From Lonsdalea britannica (lineage in GTDB: Bacteria; Pseudomonadota; Gammaproteobacteria; Enterobacterales; Enterobacteriaceae), in the NCBI RefSeq assembly GCF_946477055.1, contig NZ_CAMKXG010000160.1, forward strand, positions 1-8,494: 8,494 bases of DNA. The letters are read 5' to 3'. The notes below the pieces were generated by a model that saw nothing but the letters and a program-made list of their open reading frames with translations, had not been told where the DNA came from and ran no database searches. A program made the translations under genes and the position numbers. Below, piece after piece: positions 1 to 7,687 of this stretch. Positions within the stretch are counted from its first letter, which is position 1. Each line of letters begins with the position of its first letter.

Positions 1-285
1 CAGTTGCTGGGACAGATCGTGCTGGCCACGTTCTCCAACAACCAGGGCCTGAAGTCTGAAGGGGACAACGTCTGGAGCGCCACGTCATCTTCCGGTGAAG
101 CTTCTCTGGGTACTGCGGGTACCGGTCTGCTGGGGTCACTGACCAGTGGCGCACTGGAATCCTCCAACGTTGATATCGGTTCCGAGCTGGTCGATATGAT
201 CGTTGCCCAGCGTAACTATCAGTCCAACGCCCAGACCATCAAAACTCAGGACTCCATCCTGAACACGCTGGTCAACCTGCGTTAA
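1..285 (+). CDS. flgE: Flagellar hook protein FlgE, C-terminal fragment (5' end outside window)
   Basis: The reading frame is open from the first base and ends at TAA 283-285, giving the last 94 residues of the hook protein. FlgE is secreted by the flagellar type III system and polymerises into the curved hook joining rod to filament. The visible part holds the family's C-terminal signature: an LATFSNNQGL segment followed by the D0 helix SNVDIGSELVDMIVAQRNYQ, which packs in the inner core of the hook. The last residues, ILNTLVNLR, match the usual FlgE terminus. A TTG at position 4 is not a real start; the gene continues upstream. flgF follows after 22 bases, so the two are probably cotranscribed. 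Identity is very secure because this axial-protein helix is followed directly by flgF and flgG; only the missing N-terminal part is unseen. Confidence 0.97.
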   Translation, partial: QLLGQIVLATFSNNQGLKSEGDNVWSATSSSGEASLGTAGTGLLGSLTSGALESSNVDIGSELVDMIVAQRNYQSNAQTIKTQDSILNTLVNLR

Positions 286-307
286 TTAAGCCACACAAGG
301 TAACGAT

Positions 308-1063
308 ATGGATCACGCCATATATACAGCGATGGGCGCTGCTAGCCAGACGATGGAGCAGCAGTCGGTCATCGCCAACAACCTGGCCAATGTGTCAACG
401 CCCGGTTTCCGGGCGCAGTTAAACGCCATGCGCGCGGTGCCCGTTGAGGGCCCTACGCTACCGACGCGTACGTTGGTCGTGGCGTCGACTCCGGGTGCCG
501 ATATGTCGCAGGGGCCGCTGAACTACACGTCTCGTCCTCTGGACGTGGCGGTACAAGACGACGGCTGGTTAGCTGTGCAGCTGCCTAACGGCGAAGAAGC
601 CTATACCCGAAACGGTGCCATTCAGATCGATGAAACCGGTCAGCTGACCATTCAGGGCTACCCGGTTGTCGGCGACGACGGCCCGCTGACGGTACCGGTG
701 CAATCCAGCGTGACTATCGCTGCAGACGGCACCATTTCCGCGCTGGGCGATGGCGATGCGCCGAACACGGTCGGGGCGGCGGGTGCGCTGAAACTGGTCA
801 AGGCGGAACCGAACCAGCTGGTTCGCGGCGATGATGGCCTGTTCCACATTTCTCCGCAGGCTCAGCAGCAAGTCGGCAACGCACTGGCGGCGGATGACAC
901 AGTGAAAGTGATGCCTGGCGTCCTTGAGGGCAGCAACGTGAACACGACGGAAACGCTGGTTGACATGATCAACAGTGCCCGGCGATTTGAAATGCAGATG
1001 AAAGTGATCACGAACGTCGATCAAAACGCCGAAAGCGCAAACAAGCTGCTGTCTGTTAGTTAA
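308..1063 (+). CDS. flgF: Flagellar proximal rod protein FlgF
   Basis: Encodes 251 residues, the same length as enterobacterial FlgF. FlgF forms part of the proximal rod, which crosses the periplasm inside the basal body and is exported by the flagellar type III apparatus. The N-terminal flagellar rod/hook motif is clear ([12 protein letters not shown], residues 23-34). The middle has the family-typical AYTRNGA-like turn, and the C-terminal D0 helix carries SNV (209-211) and ETLVDMI (215-221). The C-terminal helix reads [11 protein letters not shown] in place of the QRAYE-type sequence of FlgE and FlgG, which is normal for FlgF and separates it from those paralogues. An AAGG ribosome-binding site at 297-300 lies 7 bases before the ATG. 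There is no signal peptide, as expected for an axial protein. It sits between flgE and flgG with short spacers, in one operon. Confidence 0.98.
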   Translation: MDHAIYTAMGAASQTMEQQSVIANNLANVSTPGFRAQLNAMRAVPVEGPTLPTRTLVVASTPGADMSQGPLNYTSRPLDVAVQDDGWLAVQLPNGEEAYTRNGAIQIDETGQLTIQGYPVVGDDGPLTVPVQSSVTIAADGTISALGDGDAPNTVGAAGALKLVKAEPNQLVRGDDGLFHISPQAQQQVGNALAADDTVKVMPGVLEGSNVNTTETLVDMINSARRFEMQMKVITNVDQNAESANKLLSVS

Positions 1064-1083
1064 TCAATTTTAAGGGTAACACT

Positions 1084-1866
1084 ATGATTCGTTCACTGTG
1101 GATTGCAAAAACCGGGCTTGATGCTCAGCAAACCAACATGGATGTCATCTCGAACAACCTGGCTAACGTCAGCACCAACGGCTTTAAACGTCAGCGCGCG
1201 GTTTTCGAAGATCTGCTGTATCAAACGGTTCGTCAACCGGGTGCTCAGTCTTCCGAACAAACCACGCTGCCTTCTGGTCTGCAGTTGGGTACAGGGGTTC
1301 GTCCGGTATCGACAGAACGCTTGCACAGCCAGGGTAACCTGGAGCAGACGGAAAACACCAAAGACATCGCTGTCAACGGTCAGGGCTTTTTCCAGGTGCT
1401 GTTGCCGGATGGCACCACCGCCTACACCCGTGACGGCTCTTTCCAGCTGGACGCGAACGGCCAGCTGGTGACGTCCAGCGGTTATCAGGTTCAGCCGGCG
1501 ATCACGGTGCCTGACACCGCGATTTCAATGACGGTAGCGCGTGACGGTGTGGTCAGCGTGACTGAACAAGGTCAGGCGGCTGCGACACAGATCGGTCAGC
1601 TGACGCTTAGCACGTTTATCAACCCGACCGGCTTGCAGAGCCTGGGTGAAAACCTGTACCAGGAAACCCAGAGTTCAGGTGCGCCGACAGAGTCGACTCC
1701 GGGCCAGAACGGCGCAGGCGTGCTTTATCAGGGATATGTTGAAACCTCTAACGTCAACGTGGCGGAAGAACTGGTGGATATGATCCAAGTACAGCGTGCC
1801 TACGAGATAAACAGTAAGGCGGTGTCGACCTCTGATGCCATGCTGCAGCGGCTTACGCAAATTTAA
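1084..1866 (+). CDS. flgG: Flagellar distal rod protein FlgG
   Basis: Encodes 260 residues, the usual length for FlgG, which builds the distal rod inside the P and L rings. The N-terminal rod motif [11 protein letters not shown] lies at residues 24-34. Directly after it, from Tyr46, is the FlgG-specific stretch [14 protein letters not shown], which is absent from FlgF and the hook protein; in the literature this segment keeps the rod straight and stiff where the hook is flexible. The C-terminal D0 helix contains [15 protein letters not shown] (220-234) and QRAYE, nearly identical to the FlgE fragment at the start of the window. The ribosome-binding site AAGGG (1072-1076) is 7 bases before ATG. 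The sequence around it, AAGGGTAAC, resembles the AAGGTAAC before flgF. It is followed 12 bases later by flgH. Confidence 0.98.
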   Translation: MIRSLWIAKTGLDAQQTNMDVISNNLANVSTNGFKRQRAVFEDLLYQTVRQPGAQSSEQTTLPSGLQLGTGVRPVSTERLHSQGNLEQTENTKDIAVNGQGFFQVLLPDGTTAYTRDGSFQLDANGQLVTSSGYQVQPAITVPDTAISMTVARDGVVSVTEQGQAAATQIGQLTLSTFINPTGLQSLGENLYQETQSSGAPTESTPGQNGAGVLYQGYVETSNVNVAEELVDMIQVQRAYEINSKAVSTSDAMLQRLTQI

Positions 1867-1878
1867 GAAAGCACATTT

Positions 1879-2637
1879 ATGGTGTTAATGAGAAAAGAAG
1901 TGAACGTACCGCGCTTGCGCGGTCTTCGCCTATGCCGTATCGGGTGGAAAAATGTGGTTATACCGATGCTGATGCTATCGGTATGCGCTTCATTGGCCGG
2001 ATGCGCCTATCTTCCGCACAAAGAACTGGTGGAAGGCGAAACGACGGCGCAGCCTGCTCCGCCTAACCTGGTTGCCACCAACGGTTCGATCTTTCAGATG
2101 GTTCAGCCGATGAATTACGGCTACCAACCTTTGTTCGAGGACCGTCGTCCCCGTAACGTCGGCGATATCCTGACGATCACCCTGCAGGAAAATGTCAGCG
2201 CCAGCAAAAGTTCGAGTGCGAACTCATCCCGTGATGGCTCTGGATCGCTTGGTGTCACTACGGCGCCTCGCCTGTTGCAAGGTCTGTTCGGTAACCAGCG
2301 CGCCGACTTCGACGTAGAAGGCAAGAACGACTTCGACGGCTCCGGTGGAGCGACCGCGAAAAACACCTTCACCGGTACGATAACGGTGACGGTGAAAGAC
2401 GTGTTAAGTAACGGCAACCTGAAGGTGGTGGGCGAGAAACAGATCGCCATCAACCAAGGGGCGGAATTTATCCGTTTCTCCGGCATCGTGAATCCGAGAA
2501 CAATTACTGGGTCGAACTCCGTGGTCTCCACGCAGGTTGCTGACGCCCGAATTGAATACGTCGGTAAAGGCTATATTAATGAAGCCCAGGAAATGGGGTG
2601 GCTACAGCGCTTCTTCCTGAACGTTTCACCATTTTAA
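1879..2637 (+). CDS. flgH: Flagellar L-ring lipoprotein FlgH
   Basis: FlgH is an outer-membrane lipoprotein that assembles the L ring, a bushing around the distal rod. The frame gives 252 residues with a clear lipobox LAGC ending in Cys42, so the mature protein from that Cys is 211 residues, equal to mature E. coli FlgH as I recall it. Conserved blocks are visible: [49 protein letters not shown] and [15 protein letters not shown]. The leader of 41 residues is about twice the usual length, with a basic Arg-rich first half and a hydrophobic stretch (about 26-41). The start is therefore uncertain: ATG 1879 has only a weak ribosome-binding site (AAGAAAG), ATG 1888 (Met4) is in frame, and GTG 1954 would give a short leader with a GGTGGA ahead of it. 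flgI begins 10 bases after the stop. Confidence 0.97.
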   Translation: MVLMRKEVNVPRLRGLRLCRIGWKNVVIPMLMLSVCASLAGCAYLPHKELVEGETTAQPAPPNLVATNGSIFQMVQPMNYGYQPLFEDRRPRNVGDILTITLQENVSASKSSSANSSRDGSGSLGVTTAPRLLQGLFGNQRADFDVEGKNDFDGSGGATAKNTFTGTITVTVKDVLSNGNLKVVGEKQIAINQGAEFIRFSGIVNPRTITGSNSVVSTQVADARIEYVGKGYINEAQEMGWLQRFFLNVSPF

Positions 2638-2647
2638 GAGGTTAATC

Positions 2648-3757
2648 ATGCGGGTTCGTCACCTTATTTTTTCATTTATCACATTATCACTGACGCTCTT
2701 GTCATCAGCACACGCCGAGCGTTTACGTGATTTGGTTGATATTCAAGGCGTACGTGATAACCCGCTGATTGGATACGGCCTGGTTGTCGGTCTTGATGGT
2801 ACGGGCGACCAAACGACTCAGACGCCGTTTACGACGCAGAGTTTGACCAACATGCTGTCGCAGCTGGGGATTACCGTGCCCAGCGGCACCAACATGCAGT
2901 TGAAAAACGTCGCGGCTGTGATGGTGACCGCCAACTATCCTGCTTTTGCCCGGACCGGTCAGAAAATCGATATCGTGGTGTCCTCTCTGGGTTCAGCGAA
3001 AAGTCTGCGCGGCGGTACGCTGCTCATGACGCCGCTGAAAGGGGTCGATAATCAGGTCTACGCATTGGCGCAGGGCAACATGTTGGTCGGCGGCGCGGGC
3101 GCCTCTTCCGGTGGGAGTCAGGTCAAGGTGAACCAATTGTCCGGCGGCAGAATCAACGGCGGCGCGACCATTGAGCGCGAGCTGCCCACCACGTTCGGCG
3201 CGTCCAACAATCTTACGCTACAGCTGAAGCAGGAAAACTTTAGTCTGGCGCAGCGTATCAGCGACTCTATTAATAGGTTTAATAGCTCTGGCGTGGCCAG
3301 ACCGCTTGATGGTCGTACCGTGGAAGTGACTTTACCGTCCGGTAGCACATCTCAGGTTCGTTTTCTGGCGCAGATTCAGGATATCAACATTAACACCGGC
3401 GAAATGGATGCGAAGATCATCATCAACTCTCGTACCGGCTCGGTGGTGATGAACCGCAACGTGACGCTCGACTCTTGTGCTATCGCACAGGGCAACCTGT
3501 CCGTTACGGTCAACAATCAGCAGAACGTGAATCAGCCGGATACGCCGTTAGCCGGTGGGCAGACCGTGGTTACCCAACAGACGCAGATCGATATGCGTCA
3601 GGAAGGCGGGGCGCTGCAGCGTGTGAATGCGGGCACCAATTTGAACAGCGTGGTCCGTGCGCTGAACTCACTGGGTGCGACGCCGATGGATCTGATGTCC
3701 ATCATCCAGGCAATGCACAGTGCGGGCTGCATCAAGGCGGAAGTGGAGATCATCTAA
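2648..3757 (+). CDS. flgI: Flagellar P-ring protein FlgI
   Basis: Encodes 369 residues. FlgI is exported by Sec and forms the P ring in the peptidoglycan layer around the rod. A Sec signal peptide is evident: MRVR, a hydrophobic core, then a likely cleavage after AHA at residue 23, leaving a mature protein of 346 residues beginning ERLRDL. The P-ring signature follows at once ([20 protein letters not shown]). Only two cysteines remain in the mature part, Cys277 and Cys361 of the precursor, mature positions 254 and 338. These match the positions of the DsbA-dependent disulfide known in E. coli FlgI, so oxidative folding is probably conserved. The ribosome-binding site AAGAGG (2636-2641) overlaps the flgH stop codon, which suggests translational coupling. 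The last base of the stop codon (3757) is the first base of the flgJ start. Confidence 0.98.
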   Translation: MRVRHLIFSFITLSLTLLSSAHAERLRDLVDIQGVRDNPLIGYGLVVGLDGTGDQTTQTPFTTQSLTNMLSQLGITVPSGTNMQLKNVAAVMVTANYPAFARTGQKIDIVVSSLGSAKSLRGGTLLMTPLKGVDNQVYALAQGNMLVGGAGASSGGSQVKVNQLSGGRINGGATIERELPTTFGASNNLTLQLKQENFSLAQRISDSINRFNSSGVARPLDGRTVEVTLPSGSTSQVRFLAQIQDININTGEMDAKIIINSRTGSVVMNRNVTLDSCAIAQGNLSVTVNNQQNVNQPDTPLAGGQTVVTQQTQIDMRQEGGALQRVNAGTNLNSVVRALNSLGATPMDLMSIIQAMHSAGCIKAEVEII

Positions 3758-3762
3758 TGATG
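3745..3762 (+). promoter_or_regulatory. Translational coupling site, flgI stop / flgJ start
   Basis: The flgI stop TAA (3755-3757) overlaps the flgJ ATG (3757-3759) by one base as TAATG. A second in-frame ATG follows immediately (3760-3762). The ribosome-binding site GGAG (3745-3748) lies inside the flgI coding sequence, 8 bases from the first ATG and 11 from the second, which favours the first. Such an overlap usually ties translation of the downstream gene to that of the upstream one; the coupling itself is inferred. Confidence 0.7.
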
Positions 3763-4734
3763 AAGCTCGATAGCAACAGTTCGGTTGATCAGGCCTCTGC
3801 GGCCTATGACATCAAGTCGCTGAACAAGCTACGCAATGATGCGGTCAAAAACGATCCGTCAGCGCTGAAAAAAGTGGCGAAGCAGGTCGAAGGTTTGTTC
3901 GTCAATATGATGCTGAAAAGCATGCGTTCGGCGCTGCCAAAAGATGGCTTGCTCAGCAGCGACCAGACCCGGTTGTACACCAGCATGTATGACCAGCAGG
4001 TTGCCCAGGATTTGTCAGCAAAAGGCCTGGGACTCGCTGACATGATGGTGAAACAGCTCAGCCGTAATGCTAACGAGCAGATCGGCAACGGTGTGGGTAC
4101 CACGCCGATGCCTGTCAGCAAAGATGATTTTATGACGTCGTCCGCTTTCCCGCCGGCGTTGATGGGCGAGTTCCTGAAGCGCACCAATCAGGATGGGCAG
4201 AGCGCAACGAAGGCCGCGCCGGAATTGCCGCCGTCCTCTGAAGATTTCACGAATCGTCTGTCAATGCCTTCCATGATTGCCAGCCTGAAAACCGGCATTC
4301 CCCATCACCTGATTATGGCGCAGGCCGCGCTCGAATCTGGTTGGGGTAAACGCGAAATCACGACCAGCGACGGTAAGCCCAGCCACAACCTGTTCGGCGT
4401 GAAAGCAGGCAGTAACTGGAATGGGAAAGTGACGGAGATCATGACGACCGAGTTCGAAAATGGTCGGTCCTATAAGGTGAAAGAGAAGTTCCGCGTTTAT
4501 GACACCTATTTGGACTCTATCAATGACTATATCTCTTTGCTGACCGACAACGCGCGTTATAAAGGCGTCGTCAATGCGAATAGCGCCGAGGCGGCGGCAT
4601 ACGAACTGCAGAGAGCCGGCTATGCGACCGATCCGCGTTATGGTGACAAGCTGGTTCAAATTATCGGACAGATTAAGAACACGACCGAGAAAGCGGTGAA
4701 GGCCTATACACACGACATAAGTAACTTATTTTAA
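3757..4734 (+). CDS. flgJ: Flagellar rod cap / peptidoglycan hydrolase FlgJ
   Basis: Encodes 325 residues with the two-domain layout of gammaproteobacterial FlgJ. Residues up to about 110 form the rod-capping domain, with VAKQVEGLFVNMMLKSMR and RLYTSMYDQQ. A linker follows, then a GH73-type glucosaminidase domain (about 170-320) that opens the peptidoglycan for the growing rod. The catalytic glutamate is Glu193 in QAALESGWGK. Glu232 and Asp257 fall at a constant offset of nine from the Glu184, Glu223 and Asp248 discussed for Salmonella FlgJ, so the enzyme looks active. The GYATDPRYGDKL motif is at about 288-299. ATG 3757 overlaps the flgI stop (TAATG), with GGAG at 3745-3748 eight bases ahead. 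A second ATG at 3760 is possible. The same frame is open upstream to 3475, but that part lies inside flgI and is not coding. There is no signal peptide; export is by the flagellar secretion system. Confidence 0.97.
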   Translation: MMKLDSNSSVDQASAAYDIKSLNKLRNDAVKNDPSALKKVAKQVEGLFVNMMLKSMRSALPKDGLLSSDQTRLYTSMYDQQVAQDLSAKGLGLADMMVKQLSRNANEQIGNGVGTTPMPVSKDDFMTSSAFPPALMGEFLKRTNQDGQSATKAAPELPPSSEDFTNRLSMPSMIASLKTGIPHHLIMAQAALESGWGKREITTSDGKPSHNLFGVKAGSNWNGKVTEIMTTEFENGRSYKVKEKFRVYDTYLDSINDYISLLTDNARYKGVVNANSAEAAAYELQRAGYATDPRYGDKLVQIIGQIKNTTEKAVKAYTHDISNLF

Positions 4735-4760
4735 ACCGCTTTTATTTTTTAATTTCTTGC

Positions 4761-4787
4761 TCAAGTTTGTGTGGCCCTAGCCGATAA
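4761..4787 (+). promoter_or_regulatory. Sigma-28 (FliA) class III promoter for flgKL
   Basis: TCAAGTTT (4761-4768), an 11-base spacer, and GCCGATAA (4780-4787) match the enterobacterial FliA consensus TAAAGTTT-N11-GCCGATAA at all positions but one (C for A at the second base of the -35). Transcription would begin near 4793-4794, giving a leader of about 45 bases with the ribosome-binding site AAAGGA (4826-4831) before the flgK ATG at 4838. This would switch on flgKL after the hook-basal body is complete and FlgM has been exported. No strong terminator separates it from flgJ: the stretch at 4735-4760 is T-rich but lacks a hairpin, so read-through from the upstream operon is also likely. Confidence 0.93.
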
Positions 4788-4837
4788 CTTTATTAGACAC
4801 CATTGCCGGTTAGAATTTGTAATCTAAAGGAAATTTC

Positions 4838-6490
4838 ATGGCCAGTTCATTGATAAACATTGCGTCGTCAGGCCTGAAAGCTGCGAATGTGGCTATTAGC
4901 ACCACGGCCAACAACATCAGTAACATTTACACTGATGGTTACAACAGACAGAGCGTATCTTTAGCGCAAAATACGGGTACGCAAAAGCCTTACGGCACTA
5001 TCGGCAATGGCGTAAATGTTGTTTCCGTCGACCGGGCCTACGATTCCCTGGTAGTCAATCAGCTGCGCTCAGCGTCCAGCAACTACGCGGGTACAAAAGC
5101 CTATTCCGAGCAGGTTTCACAGATCGACAACCTGCTGTCGGACAGCGATAACAGCCTGTCCACGCTGATGTCTTCGTTTTTCTCTTCTATCCAGTCGCTC
5201 AGCACCAATGCGAGCGACGCTTCTGCGCGCCAGACGGTCATCAGCAGCGCGCAAAGTATGGTGAACCAGTTCAGCAGCACGGATAAATATCTGCAGGATA
5301 TGGATTCGTCTATCAATGCTGAATTGAAAAGCAGCGTAGATCAGATCAACACCTACTCGAAGCAGATAGCGAATCTGAACGAAAAAATCGTTCAGCTCGG
5401 CAGCGGCTCCAGCTCGGCGAATGCGCTGCTTGACCAGCGTGACCAGCTGATTAACGAACTGAACAACTTCGTCGGCGTGACCACCACCACGCAGGACAGC
5501 ATGGTCAGCGTCAGCCTGGCTAACGGCATGACCTTGGTACAAGGCAACGCGTCCTATAACTTAGTTACCATGACATCTCCGGACGATCCGTCAAGAACGG
5601 AAGTGGCCTATGACAATGGTATTAGCAAACCGATTCAGCTGAGCTCAGATTCGCTTGAAAGCGGTAGCGTCAGCGGTTTGCTTACGTTCCGTACTGAAAC
5701 GCTGGATACCGCCCGTAACCAGCTGGGTCAGCTTGCGTTATCGCTGGCCAGCAGCTTCAACACTCAGCATAAAGAAGGTGTTGATCTTAACGGTGATGTG
5801 GGGACGGATTTCTTCAGCTTCACTCAGCCCAGTGTTATCAGCAACACGAACAATAAAGGCAGCGCCGCGCTGACAGCGACGTATACCGACACGACGGCGG
5901 TTAAGGCGAGCGATTACACGCTGAAATACACCAACGGCTCTTGGGGCGTCACGCGCACCTCTGACGGTGCCAGCGTCGATTACACCTCGGGAACCGACAG
6001 TAGCGGCAACACAACGCTGAGCTTCGACGGCGTGGAAGTGGCGGTCAGCGGTACAGCGACCTCTGGTGACAAGTTTACGCTGAACACCGTCAGCGAAGTG
6101 ATTACCAACATGTCTGTGGCAATCTCTGACACAGCAAAAATCGCGGCAGCGCTCAATGACTCCAGCACGGGTGAGAGCGATAACCGTAATGCGGCCGCGC
6201 TGTTGGCGCTGCAAACCAGCAATCAGGTGAACGGTAATGCCACCTTCAGTGAAGCTTACGCCTCGCTGGTCGGTGAAATTGGTGTGAAAACGCAAAGTGC
6301 TGAGACTAACAGCACGACGCAATCAACCATAGTAACCCAGTTGACCGAGAAACAGCAGTCGATTTCCGGGGTCAACTCTGATGAAGAATACATTAGCCTG
6401 CAGCGCTACCAGCAGTACTACACGGCAAATGCTCAAGTATTGTCCACTGCCGGAGCGATTTTCGATGCGTTGCTGTCTGCGGTTAACTGA
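4838..6490 (+). CDS. flgK: Flagellar hook-associated protein 1 FlgK
   Basis: Encodes 550 residues, close to the 547 of E. coli FlgK. FlgK forms the first of two junction layers between hook and filament and is secreted as a FlgN client. The N-terminal D0 motif is visible (TTANNISNIYTDGYNRQ, residues 22-38), followed by long helical heptad-rich D1 segments with QIDNLLS, SVDQINTYSKQIANLNEKI and LLDQRDQLINELN. The variable central domain is Ser/Thr-rich. The last 41 residues (SGVNSDEEY, LQRYQQYYTANAQVL, IFDALL) are the conserved C-terminal D0/D1 helix that packs in the axial core. The ribosome-binding site AAAGGA lies about 6 bases before ATG. It is preceded by its own sigma-28 promoter and followed after 54 bases by flgL, the standard pairing. 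No internal disruption is seen. Confidence 0.98.
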   Translation: MASSLINIASSGLKAANVAISTTANNISNIYTDGYNRQSVSLAQNTGTQKPYGTIGNGVNVVSVDRAYDSLVVNQLRSASSNYAGTKAYSEQVSQIDNLLSDSDNSLSTLMSSFFSSIQSLSTNASDASARQTVISSAQSMVNQFSSTDKYLQDMDSSINAELKSSVDQINTYSKQIANLNEKIVQLGSGSSSANALLDQRDQLINELNNFVGVTTTTQDSMVSVSLANGMTLVQGNASYNLVTMTSPDDPSRTEVAYDNGISKPIQLSSDSLESGSVSGLLTFRTETLDTARNQLGQLALSLASSFNTQHKEGVDLNGDVGTDFFSFTQPSVISNTNNKGSAALTATYTDTTAVKASDYTLKYTNGSWGVTRTSDGASVDYTSGTDSSGNTTLSFDGVEVAVSGTATSGDKFTLNTVSEVITNMSVAISDTAKIAAALNDSSTGESDNRNAAALLALQTSNQVNGNATFSEAYASLVGEIGVKTQSAETNSTTQSTIVTQLTEKQQSISGVNSDEEYISLQRYQQYYTANAQVLSTAGAIFDALLSAVN

Positions 6491-6544
6491 TTGACTCGCT
6501 AATTCATTGAAAATAATATATAAATTAAATTTAAGGACTGTGTT

Positions 6545-7525
6545 ATGCGTCTAAGTTCATCGATGATTTATCAGCAGAACATGCAAAGCATTACGAACGC
6601 CTACTCTAAATTTCAGAGCGCGTCGTTAGATTTGTCCAATGGACAGCTGGTCAACAAACCATCGGACGATCCTATTGCTTCGGCGCAGGCCGTTGTACTG
6701 GCGCAATCACAGTCAACGAATGAACAGTTTGCTACCGCTCGTGATACGGCGACCAGCAACCTGTCTCTGGAATCCACTGTTCTGGATCAGGTCACTGACG
6801 TGATTCAAAACGTCCAGACTCTGCTGGTTAAAGCGGCGAGCACGACTTACAGCGACTCCGACCGCCAGTCCATGAAAACGGAACTGCAGGGCTACAAAGA
6901 TCAGCTCTTGACGCTGGCTAACACGACGGATAGTAACGGTAACTACATTTTTGCCGGTTACAAAACCGATACGGCCCCTTTTGTCGAAGATAGCGATGGC
7001 AACGTGTCCTATGTCGGTAGCGACAGCTCCGTGAGTCAAAAGGTGGATGCCAGCCGTACCATGACGACGGGCGACACAGGCACGACCGTTTTTCTGAGCT
7101 TGGCGGCGGGTTACAAAACTGAGCCAGACGGTTCAGCCAGTGAAAGCAACATGTTTAACAGCATTGATACCGCGTTAACCGCGCTGGATATTCCGCTGGA
7201 TGATACGGGTGACGACACCACGACCACCGATGCTTACGTTGCGATGTTCGATAAAGCTAACCGAGGCATGGCTAACTCTTTGGATAACGTGTTGACCGTA
7301 CAGGCTTCCGTCGGTAGCAAGCTGAACGAATTAACGACATTAGACAGTATTGGCGATAGCCGCGACCTGATCTATTCGGATCGCATGACCAGCCTGAAAG
7401 GGTCTGATGTCGATGATATGTACGAAATGATTTCCAATGTCACCATGCAACAGGTGGCGCTGCAGGCAGCGCAGAGCACGTTTTCTTCAATGAAAGGCAT
7501 GTCGCTGTTTGAGATGAATAGTTAA
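6545..7525 (+). CDS. flgL: Flagellar hook-associated protein 3 FlgL
   Basis: Encodes 326 residues, slightly longer than the 317 of E. coli FlgL. FlgL forms the second junction layer, on which the FliC filament is built. It has flagellin-like ends: an N-terminal D0/D1 region with NKPSDDPIASAQAVVL (37-52), the family signature NYIFAGYKT (133-141), and a C-terminal helix MQQVALQAAQSTF ending in MSLFEMNS (301-326). Between about residues 217 and 228 there is an Asp/Thr-rich run (DDTGDDTTTTD), a little longer than the E. coli equivalent, in the exposed region. The ribosome-binding site AAGGA (6533-6537) lies 7 bases before ATG. The 54-base flgK-flgL spacer is AT-rich and shows no promoter of its own, so flgL is probably expressed from the flgK promoter. 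Strong termination signals follow its stop. Confidence 0.98.
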   Translation: MRLSSSMIYQQNMQSITNAYSKFQSASLDLSNGQLVNKPSDDPIASAQAVVLAQSQSTNEQFATARDTATSNLSLESTVLDQVTDVIQNVQTLLVKAASTTYSDSDRQSMKTELQGYKDQLLTLANTTDSNGNYIFAGYKTDTAPFVEDSDGNVSYVGSDSSVSQKVDASRTMTTGDTGTTVFLSLAAGYKTEPDGSASESNMFNSIDTALTALDIPLDDTGDDTTTTDAYVAMFDKANRGMANSLDNVLTVQASVGSKLNELTTLDSIGDSRDLIYSDRMTSLKGSDVDDMYEMISNVTMQQVALQAAQSTFSSMKGMSLFEMNS

Positions 7526-7542
7526 TTTGCAACAAATTTTGG

Positions 7543-7565
7543 AATACGCTTAAACCGGGCGTATT
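7543..7565 (+). terminator. Short hairpin after flgL, possible first terminator
   Basis: A perfect 7-base stem, AATACGC (7543-7549) with GCGTATT (7559-7565), encloses a 9-base loop and is followed by TGTTT. It lies 17 bases past the flgL stop. The stem is short and the T run interrupted, so alone it would be a weak terminator. It may act in tandem with the stronger one just downstream, or protect the 3' end of the message. Confidence 0.4.
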
Positions 7566-7571
7566 TGTTTA

Positions 7572-7620
7572 GGCGGTATCGTCCTGTTAATAGCAGGCGA
7601 TACGGCCGTTTTTTTATTTT
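7572..7620 (+). terminator. Strong intrinsic terminator of the flgKL transcript
   Basis: The stem pairs GGC (7572-7574) with GCC (7605-7607), GTATCG (7576-7581) with CGATAC (7598-7603), and CCTG (7583-7586) with CAGG (7594-7597). One G-G mismatch and one bulged T interrupt it, and the loop is the 7-base TTAATAG. Seven T residues (7609-7615) and then ATTTT follow at once. This is a typical Rho-independent terminator, ending transcription from flgK/flgL before fliD and explaining why fliD has its own promoter. Confidence 0.9.
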
Positions 7621-7621
7621 A

Positions 7622-7650
7622 CGCATAGGGCTTTTTCTTTGCCCTAAGCG
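7622..7650. repeat. Inverted repeat downstream of the flgL terminator
   Basis: TAGGGC (7626-7631) pairs with GCCCTA (7641-7646) around the loop TTTTTCTTT. CGC (7622-7624) and GCG (7648-7650) extend the stem past one A-A mismatch. No T run follows on either strand, so it is not a standard terminator. Its role is unknown. Confidence 0.5.
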
Positions 7651-7687
7651 ATTGAGACAGACAGGGTAGGCACCTATTCCGTTCAGG

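Noticed and set aside
1103..1471. Plus-strand 122-residue frame inside flgG
   Set aside because: It is a shadow in another frame of a strongly conserved gene, with no ribosome-binding site or domain.
3475..3756. Upstream extension of the flgJ frame, open from 3475
   Set aside because: It lies wholly inside flgI in another frame. FlgJ homology begins at the ATG at 3757, which has a good ribosome-binding site, and the upstream translation resembles no protein.
4715..4760. Possible terminator after flgJ (ATAAGTAACTTAT followed by T-rich sequence)
   Set aside because: The palindrome leaves almost no loop, is all A/T-rich, and the T-rich stretch is displaced, so it would not terminate reliably.
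5738..6322. Long minus-strand frame (194 codons) opposite flgK
   Set aside because: Codon bias of flgK leaves the antisense frame open. The Arg/Val/Ala-rich product has no recognisable motif. The same holds for the other antisense frames at 569-1024, 2121-2531, 3804-4187, 4261-4713, 5117-5542 and 6713-7039.
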